In this document: positions 48,350 to 54,861 of the stretch, one piece after another
How positions within the stretch are numbered: position 1 is the stretch's first letter
Layout of the letters: each line of letters begins with the position of its first letter
Origin: Sulfuricella sp.
Lineage (GTDB): Bacteria; Pseudomonadota; Gammaproteobacteria; Burkholderiales; Sulfuricellaceae
Length of the DNA stretch: 64,000 nt
Reading direction: 5' to 3'
Assembly (NCBI GenBank): GCA_018336195.1
Contig: JAGXQV010000145.1
Location: 68,776 to 132,775 of the forward strand
Position numbers and translations under genes: made by a program
Notes under the pieces: generated by a model
What the model was told of the DNA's origin: nothing
The model's database searches: none
What the model saw: the letters and a program-made list of their open reading frames with translations, nothing else

Positions 48350-48733
48350 ATGACAACCACCAACAAAATCGCGATTGTGGACGATGAAGTCCATATCCGT
48401 GCCCTGCTCGAACAAACCCTGGAAGACCTGGAGGGCGAACCGGAAATTCTTACCGCCGCCAACGGCGCGGAAGGCTTGGCGCTGATCGAGCGCGAGCGCC
48501 CGCAACTGGTGTTCCTGGATGTGATGATGCCGCTCATGAACGGCTACGAGGTATGTGCCGCAGTGCGCAAAAACCCCGAGCTGGCCGGCACCACCATCGT
48601 CATGCTGACCGCCAAGGGACAGGAAGCGGATCGCACCCGCGGGCTTGAGACCGGCGCCCACCATTTCATGACCAAGCCCTTCGACCCCGACGAGATTCTC
48701 GACCTGGCGCGCGAGATTCTCCAGCCCTCATGA
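48350..48733 (+). CDS. CheY-like response regulator
   Basis: A 127-residue single receiver domain: acidic pocket VDDE (10-13), phospho-Asp57 (FLDVMMPLMNG), Thr in MLTAKG, and Lys in TKPFDPDE. It has no output domain. Its stop overlaps the next start codon (ATGA), so it is translationally coupled to the HD-GYP protein, which is its likely effector partner or relay target. Confidence 0.93.
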   Translation: MTTTNKIAIVDDEVHIRALLEQTLEDLEGEPEILTAANGAEGLALIERERPQLVFLDVMMPLMNGYEVCAAVRKNPELAGTTIVMLTAKGQEADRTRGLETGAHHFMTKPFDPDEILDLAREILQPS

Positions 48734-50550
48734 TCAAGGCGGCCAACTACCTCAAACCCGCCTGGGCACGCCGCCACTTCGAACTGGCGCTCCCGCTGCT
48801 GCCATCCGGCACCGCCACGGTGCTGTGGCTCGGCGACAAGAAGCTGGTGGAAAGCGGGGCCGCGGAAACCGAATTGAAAGAGGACACACCGGGCGTGCAG
48901 GTTTTTCCCCTGGTCCTGGAAGGAGAAGCGGTAGGCCGGTTGCTGCTGCTACCGCCGGCTGGCACCGCCGCATCGGCGGAAAACTGGGGCAACGCGCTTG
49001 TCCACGGTTTGCAGGGCATCCTCGAAGCCGAACACGCGCGCCGCTCGGTTGGCCAGGAAACCCTGGAAAGCTACCGCGAGATGGCCTTGCTGCAACGCGC
49101 CGTCACCGAACTCAACCACTCCCTCAAGCCCGCCGCCGTTGCCGCCTCCCTGCTCAAGGAATTCGACGGGCGCAAGGATGCCGCCGACTTCGGCGGGGTT
49201 TTCCTGCGCAACCCGGACGATGCGACCTTGGAGTTGATCCAGTCTTTCGGCGACGATGGGGCAAATGCCTTTGCCCGCTTCCAGGACAGTCACCTGTTCG
49301 GCGAAATAGCCACCCGCGAAATCGGCGACATCATCAACGATCTGCCGGCCTCGCCGCTGTGGGCGAAAGAAAGCGCGGATTTTAAAGCACTACTGTGGCT
49401 CCCCCTGGTCGCCCACGGCGAAAATCTCGGACTGCTGGTGCTGGCTTCGTGCCACGCCGACGGGTTTGCCGCCGGCGACCTGAAACGTGCGCAAACCCTG
49501 GCCTCGGTGGCGGCCAGCGCGCTACGCAATGCCCAACTTTACGCCGCCGAACAGGAAATGTTCCAGGCCTTCGTGCGGGTCATCGCCACCGCCATCGACG
49601 CCAAATCGCCCTATACCGCCGGGCATTGCCGCCGTGTCCCGGAAATCGCCCTGCTGATCGCCGAAAAGGCGCACCAGGCCAGCCATGGCCCCTTCGCCCC
49701 TTTCACCCTCGACGAAGACGGGCGCAAAACCCTGGAAATCGCCGCCATGCTGCACGATTGCGGCAAGGTGGTCACCCCCGAATGGGTGATCGACAAGTCC
49801 ACCAAGCTCGACGCCATCCAAAATCGCCTCGAATTGGTCCAACTGCGCTTCGAAGTGTTGCGCCGCGATGCTCTGCTCGACTACCGCAAGGCTCTTGCCG
49901 GCGGGATCGACGATGGCGCTGCAACGCAAGCCTACCAAGATCGCCTGAGCGAACTGGACGCGGATTTCGCGTTCCTGGAGAAATGCAATCGCGGCGGCGA
50001 ATTCATCTCCGCCGAACACGTCGCCCGCATCCGCACGATAGCCGCCGTGGAATGGCGCAATGCGCAGGGAGGGGCGTTCCCCCTCCTCGACGATAACGAG
50101 GTTTACAATCTGTGCACGCCACGCGGCACGCTGAACCCGGAAGAGCGCAAGATCATCGAGGATCATGCCGTCCACACCATCAAGATGCTCTCGCAAATCC
50201 CGTTTCCCCGTTCCTTGCGCAACGTTACGGAATACGCCGGCGGACATCACGAACGTATCGACGGCACCGGCTACCCCAATCACTTGAAAAATGACCAGCT
50301 ATCCATACCCGCCCGCATCATGGCCATCGCCGACATTTTCGAGGCGCTCACCGCGCCGGATCGCCCCTACCGCAAGGCCGGCAACCTGAGTTGGGCACTC
50401 GACATAATGCACCGCATGAAGCAGGACAATCACATTGACGGGAATTTATTCGACCTGTTCCTTTCCGAAGGAGTGTATCTCGAATATGCCCGGAAACACC
50501 TCGCCCCCGACCAGATCGAAGCGGTCGACGTCAGCCGCTATCTCGGCTAG
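48730..50550 (+). CDS. GAF / HD-GYP domain protein
   Basis: A 606-residue soluble protein. A short N-terminal region is followed by a GAF-like domain (about 125-275) and an HD-GYP domain (about 280-590). The HD pair is His342-Asp343 (AAMLHDCGKV) and the GYP part GHHERIDGTGYP lies at about 505-516. The distance between HD and GYP is about 160 residues, with an insert containing a charged helix and DNEVYNLCTPRGTLN, much longer than usual. The metal residues look intact, so c-di-GMP hydrolysis is plausible. Partner of the CheY-like protein in the hydrogenase operon. Confidence 0.9.
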   Translation: MIKAANYLKPAWARRHFELALPLLPSGTATVLWLGDKKLVESGAAETELKEDTPGVQVFPLVLEGEAVGRLLLLPPAGTAASAENWGNALVHGLQGILEAEHARRSVGQETLESYREMALLQRAVTELNHSLKPAAVAASLLKEFDGRKDAADFGGVFLRNPDDATLELIQSFGDDGANAFARFQDSHLFGEIATREIGDIINDLPASPLWAKESADFKALLWLPLVAHGENLGLLVLASCHADGFAAGDLKRAQTLASVAASALRNAQLYAAEQEMFQAFVRVIATAIDAKSPYTAGHCRRVPEIALLIAEKAHQASHGPFAPFTLDEDGRKTLEIAAMLHDCGKVVTPEWVIDKSTKLDAIQNRLELVQLRFEVLRRDALLDYRKALAGGIDDGAATQAYQDRLSELDADFAFLEKCNRGGEFISAEHVARIRTIAAVEWRNAQGGAFPLLDDNEVYNLCTPRGTLNPEERKIIEDHAVHTIKMLSQIPFPRSLRNVTEYAGGHHERIDGTGYPNHLKNDQLSIPARIMAIADIFEALTAPDRPYRKAGNLSWALDIMHRMKQDNHIDGNLFDLFLSEGVYLEYARKHLAPDQIEAVDVSRYLG

Positions 50551-50559
50551 GAAACAGCC

Positions 50560-52611
50560 ATGGAAATCGGCAAGCTGTTCAAATCGAGCCTGTTCGCGCG
50601 GCTCTTTTCCTCGACCACTGCTGCAATCTTCGCCCTGTTCGCCGTGATGTACCTGCTGTCCGTGCCGTTCATCCACAACTCGGTCGAAAGTATTGAGGAA
50701 CGCGCGGCGCACATGGCGCTCAACAACGTTTACGACACTGTCCAGCATATCCAGCAAAGCCTGGAGAGCACCCGCCAAGCCATCGTGATGGCGCGCAAGA
50801 TGGAATTGCAACATATCGTTGAAATTGTCGAGTCGCGTGCCGCCTTATTGGACGGCCAAGTCAAGGCCGGCAAGCTGTCCCGCCAACAAGCCAAGGAAAC
50901 CCTGCTCGACGTCATGCGCCATACCCACTATGGGCACAACGACTACGTGTGGGCCGCGAATTACCGCTCGGTGCTGGTCGCCCACCCCGACCCGAAACTC
51001 AACAACTCCGATTTTTCCCGACAGCGCGACACGCGCAGCAACCTGATCGTGCCCCCCATGGTGGAAGGCGCCCTGGCCCACGGCGACGGCTATTACTCCT
51101 ACTGGTGGCGGCGCCTCGGCGAGGAACAGCCCATCGAAAAGCTGACCTATTACAAACACCTGCCGACCTTCGAACTGGTCATCGGCACCGGGGTCTACAT
51201 CGACGACATCGAAACCCTGCTGAGTACCCGGCGCAGCGCTGCCATCGAGGAACTGCGCCGCCAGTTGCATACGACCAAGCTGGCCAAAACCGGCTACGTC
51301 TATATCTTCGACAGCAACGACAACGTGTTCATCCACCCCAATCCCACCATCGAAAACAAGAAGCTCAGCAGCCTGCGCGACCCGGTCAGCGGCAACCCGC
51401 TGGGGCCGATGCTGATCGGGGCCAGCGGCAAAGCGGAAGGACTGCGCTACAAATGGGATAGCCCCGCCGAGCCGGGCAACTTCGTCCACGACAAGATTTC
51501 CTGGGTACGCCATTTCCAGCCCTACGGCTGGTATATCTGCTCATCCGTGTACGTCGACGAACTCGACGAAAGCGCCCGCATCCTGAGAAACCGCCTGCTC
51601 GCGGTATTCATCGCCACGCTGGCGATTTCCATCGTCCTGATCTACCTGTTCGTGAGCAAACTGGTCAGCCCGCTACGCCAATTGAGCGACACCGCCAGCC
51701 GCATCGAGGCCGGCGATCTCGATGCGCGCAGCAGCATTCACCGCGACGACGAAATCGGGGTGGTCGCCACCGCCTTCGACGGCATGCTGGATCGGCTGCG
51801 CGACAACATCCTGAACCTCGACGCCAAGGTCGCGGGACGCACTGCCGAACTGGAAAAAGCCAACCAGGAACTCAAGAAACTCGACCAACTCAAGTCCGAT
51901 TTTCTCTCCACGGTATCCCACGAATTGCGCACGCCGATGACCTCCGTGGTGGGCTTCACCAAACTGGTGAAGAAGAAACTCGAAGAGGTGGTGTTTCCCC
52001 ACGTCGCCAGCGACGCCAAAACCGCTCGCGCGGTTTCCCAGGTGCGGGAAAATCTCGACATCATCGTCACCGAAAGCGAGCGCCTCACCCTGCTCATCAA
52101 CGACGTACTGGACAGCGCCAAACTCGACGCCGGCAAGGTGGAGTGGCATTTCGCCCCCCTCGCGCCGGCGCGCCTGATGGAGCGCGCCGTGGCCGTCACC
52201 GCCGCGCTGGCCGAGCAAAAAGGCCTGGTGCTGACTTGGCAAGCCGACACCGATCTCCCCGAGGTCAACGGCGATGAAACGCGCTTGCTCCAGGTGCTGA
52301 TCAACCTGATTTCCAACGCCGTCAAATTCACCGAGCACGGCCAGATCACGCTCAGCGCAATCCACCACGAGCAGTTTGTCCAATTCAGCATCGAGGACAA
52401 CGGCGTCGGCATCGCCGCGGAAAATCTCGCCGAGGTGTTCGAGAAATTCCGCCAGATCAGCAACACCCTCACCGACAAACCTCACGGCACCGGCCTGGGA
52501 TTGTCGATATGCCAGCAAATCGTCAAAAACCACGGCGGTCACATCTGGGTCGAGTCGTCCGTCGGCAAGGGCAGCACTTTTCACTTTACCGTTCCGGTAT
52601 TGAACTCATGA
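50560..52611 (+). CDS. Cache-HAMP sensor histidine kinase 1
   Basis: A 683-residue membrane kinase. TM1 (about 20-42) and TM2 (about 345-368) flank a long periplasmic Cache region. The first Cache subdomain has YGHNDYVWAANYRSVLVAHPD and a later one KTGYVYIFDSNDNVFIHPNP (both cited as read). HAMP, coiled coil, HisKA (STVSHELRTPMTS) and HATPase (LINLISNAVKFTEHG, GTGLGLSICQQI) follow. No receiver is attached. It starts nine bases after the HD-GYP gene. Cache domains typically bind organic acids or similar small solutes. Confidence 0.92.
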   Translation: MEIGKLFKSSLFARLFSSTTAAIFALFAVMYLLSVPFIHNSVESIEERAAHMALNNVYDTVQHIQQSLESTRQAIVMARKMELQHIVEIVESRAALLDGQVKAGKLSRQQAKETLLDVMRHTHYGHNDYVWAANYRSVLVAHPDPKLNNSDFSRQRDTRSNLIVPPMVEGALAHGDGYYSYWWRRLGEEQPIEKLTYYKHLPTFELVIGTGVYIDDIETLLSTRRSAAIEELRRQLHTTKLAKTGYVYIFDSNDNVFIHPNPTIENKKLSSLRDPVSGNPLGPMLIGASGKAEGLRYKWDSPAEPGNFVHDKISWVRHFQPYGWYICSSVYVDELDESARILRNRLLAVFIATLAISIVLIYLFVSKLVSPLRQLSDTASRIEAGDLDARSSIHRDDEIGVVATAFDGMLDRLRDNILNLDAKVAGRTAELEKANQELKKLDQLKSDFLSTVSHELRTPMTSVVGFTKLVKKKLEEVVFPHVASDAKTARAVSQVRENLDIIVTESERLTLLINDVLDSAKLDAGKVEWHFAPLAPARLMERAVAVTAALAEQKGLVLTWQADTDLPEVNGDETRLLQVLINLISNAVKFTEHGQITLSAIHHEQFVQFSIEDNGVGIAAENLAEVFEKFRQISNTLTDKPHGTGLGLSICQQIVKNHGGHIWVESSVGKGSTFHFTVPVLNS

Positions 52612-52624
52612 GTTGGGTCCGGCG

Positions 52625-54592
52625 ATGCATCTCGGGCTGAGAGAAAAAGCGCTCCTGATCGTCATTGCCGGGGTCGCGCTGCTCGGCGGCGGCACGCTGG
52701 CCCTGGTCAATTCCATCCAGGAACGCCTGAAAATCGACCTGAGCCGCTACGTGGCGGAGCGCTACGTGCAACTCCACAAGGAAAAGACCCTGGGCGGCCT
52801 CCAGGCCGACCTGGCGCTGGCCAGGAAAATGGCGGATTCCGACGTGCTGCGCCGCTGGGTGCACGATCAATCCGATGCAGCGGCCAGCCGCGCCGCCGTC
52901 CGGGAGTTGGGGAGCCTGACCAGCCTGTTTTCCAGCCACACTGCCTTCGTCGCCTCAAAGCCGGCCGGTAACTTTTATTACATCGATGAAAAAGCCCTGG
53001 CCAACGCCGCAACCGTACCGCTCAAACCGGCCCAGGAATTAACCCGCGACGACCCGGACGACGACTGGTTCTTCATGACTCTGGCGCAGAAGACCGATTA
53101 CAACTTCAACGTCGACCACAACAACAAGCTGAACGTCACCAAGCTGTGGGTCAACGTGGTGATGAAAGAGGGCGGCGAGCCAATCGGCGTGGTCGGCACC
53201 GGCACCGACCTCACCGATTTCATCCGCGACTTCATCAAGACCAGCGAAAAAGGCATGACCGGCCTCTACCTCAACGAGGAAGGCGCCATCCAGGAAACCC
53301 AGGATATCCCGGCGAAAGAGCCGCCAACCATCTGGCAACGCTTGCCCAATGCCGACCAGCAACACCACCTCCGCGACGCGATGGCGCGGGTGAAGCGCGG
53401 CGACCAGCCCAGCGCGGTCATCGAGGTCACGCTGGACGGCGTGTCGCAAGTCGCGGCCGTCGCCTACGTGGCACCGCTCAAGTGGTACTTGGTGGCCGCG
53501 CTCGACGTCTCCCACGTCATCGGGGTCGGCCATTTCGTCCCGATCATGATGGCCCTGGCGGTAGCGCTGCTGATCGCCACCCTGCTGATCCTGGTGGTCG
53601 GCAACCGGCTGGTGGTCGTCCCCATGCGCCGCCTCGCCGAGGGCGCGCAACGGGTCGCCGACGGCAACTACGCCATCCGCCTGCCCGACGACCGCCACGA
53701 CGAAATCGGCGTGGTGGCAAAAGCCTTCAACGGCATGGTGGGGCGCTTGCAGGACCATTTCCAGAACCTCGACGCCAAGGTCCGCGAGCGCACCGCCGAA
53801 CTGGAAAAGGCTTACGAAGAACTCAAGGAACTCGACCGGATCAAGGGCAACTTCCTCTCCTCGATCTCCCACGAATTGCGCACCCCCACCACCGCCATCG
53901 TCGGCTTCGCCAAACGGGTGCGAAAGAAACTCGACGAGACGCTGCCGCCCAAGGCGGGCGAGGCTGACAAAGCCGCCCGCAGCGTCGCCCAGATGCGCGA
54001 CAACCTCGACATCATCGTCCATGAAAGCGAGCGCCTCAGCCTGTTGATCGACGGCGTGCTCGACAGCGCCCAACTCGACGCGGGGCAAGTGGAGTGGCAG
54101 CACTGCACCTTGGACCCCACCCAACTCCTCGAACGGGCGCTGGCAATCGGCGCCCCGCTGGCCGCCGAGAAAGACCTGGCGCTCTCCGGCACAGCCGACC
54201 CCGCGCTTCCCCTCATCAGCGGCGACGAAAACCGCCTACTCCAGGCGTTCCACAACCTGATCTCCAACGCCGTCAAATTCACCCCGCACGGCGCCATTCA
54301 TTTGGGCGCGACCCGCGCTCATGGATGCGTGGTGTTTTCCGTCGCGGATAGTGGAATCGGCATCGCCGAAGAAAACCAGCACAGCATTTTCCAGCGCTTC
54401 CACCAGATCGGCGACACCCTCACCGCCAAACCGCAAGGCACCGGCTTAGGCCTGTCGATCTGCAAACAGATCGTCGAACACCACGGCGGGAAAATCTGGG
54501 TGGAATCGCAACCGGGTCGGGGCAGCACCTTTTATTTTTCCATCCCGTGTACCAACCGTATGCGGAATAATGAAGGCGCCCTCGCCACCTAA
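52625..54592 (+). CDS. Cache-HAMP sensor histidine kinase 2
   Basis: A 655-residue membrane kinase. I prefer ATG 52625 (MHLGLREKALLI) to the TTG at 52613. TM1 (about 9-28) and TM2 (about 305-325) flank a periplasmic dCache-like region (FYYIDEKALANA, KLWVNVVMKEGGEPIGVVGTG). HAMP is followed by HisKA (SSISHELRTPTTA) and HATPase (NLISNAVKFTPHG, GTGLGLSICKQI). Its kinase half closely resembles that of the previous gene and, less closely, the first kinase of the operon, pointing to tandem duplication. Last gene of the hydrogenase unit. Confidence 0.92.
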   Translation: MHLGLREKALLIVIAGVALLGGGTLALVNSIQERLKIDLSRYVAERYVQLHKEKTLGGLQADLALARKMADSDVLRRWVHDQSDAAASRAAVRELGSLTSLFSSHTAFVASKPAGNFYYIDEKALANAATVPLKPAQELTRDDPDDDWFFMTLAQKTDYNFNVDHNNKLNVTKLWVNVVMKEGGEPIGVVGTGTDLTDFIRDFIKTSEKGMTGLYLNEEGAIQETQDIPAKEPPTIWQRLPNADQQHHLRDAMARVKRGDQPSAVIEVTLDGVSQVAAVAYVAPLKWYLVAALDVSHVIGVGHFVPIMMALAVALLIATLLILVVGNRLVVVPMRRLAEGAQRVADGNYAIRLPDDRHDEIGVVAKAFNGMVGRLQDHFQNLDAKVRERTAELEKAYEELKELDRIKGNFLSSISHELRTPTTAIVGFAKRVRKKLDETLPPKAGEADKAARSVAQMRDNLDIIVHESERLSLLIDGVLDSAQLDAGQVEWQHCTLDPTQLLERALAIGAPLAAEKDLALSGTADPALPLISGDENRLLQAFHNLISNAVKFTPHGAIHLGATRAHGCVVFSVADSGIGIAEENQHSIFQRFHQIGDTLTAKPQGTGLGLSICKQIVEHHGGKIWVESQPGRGSTFYFSIPCTNRMRNNEGALAT

Positions 54593-54604
54593 AATTCCCA
54601 GCGG

Positions 54605-54677
54605 GTTGCAAAGTTCTTACAGCTATCGCGCTAATGCACGCTAAAATGATGACGATTGCTTCAACGAGTTGCAAAGT
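54605..54677. promoter_or_regulatory. 10-bp direct repeat around the start of the RHH-like gene
   Basis: GTTGCAAAGT occurs at 54605-54614 and again at 54668-54677, flanking the putative start codons of the small RHH-like gene. The spacing (63 bases, six helical turns) would suit an autoregulatory operator, but this is speculation. Confidence 0.25.
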
Positions 54678-54861
54678 GAAGGCCATTCGCACCACCATAC
54701 CCCCCCCTCCTGAACAATTTCAGCGCCTGCAACAAATGGCTGAGCAGCATGGTCTTTCCTTGGCTGGGATCGTTCGCCAAGCGACCAACGGGTTTCTTGG
54801 ACGCACGAAAAAGCGGGGACAATTCCGTCCGCTTGCCTCCGCCGAAAAGGACGAAGGCTGA
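54634..54861 (+). CDS. Small ribbon-helix-helix-like protein
   Basis: A protein of up to 75 residues. Residues from about 15 on read VKAIRTTIPPPPEQFQRLQQM, then AEQHGLSLAGIVRQATNGFL, a beta strand followed by two helices as in CopG/Arc-type proteins. The start is uncertain: ATG 54634, 54646 or 54649, or GTG 54676, none with a clear ribosome site. The stop TGA (54859-54861) shares one base with the ATG of the SNF2 helicase, so the two are translationally coupled. A repressor or accessory role for the island is possible. Confidence 0.6.
   Translation: MHAKMMTIASTSCKVKAIRTTIPPPPEQFQRLQQMAEQHGLSLAGIVRQATNGFLGRTKKRGQFRPLASAEKDEG

Noticed and set aside
46186..54592. Idea that the hydrogenase operon encodes a respiratory uptake enzyme
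   Set aside because: No Tat signal on the small subunit and no cytochrome b gene; the downstream genes are all signalling proteins. Not fully excluded without a family tree.
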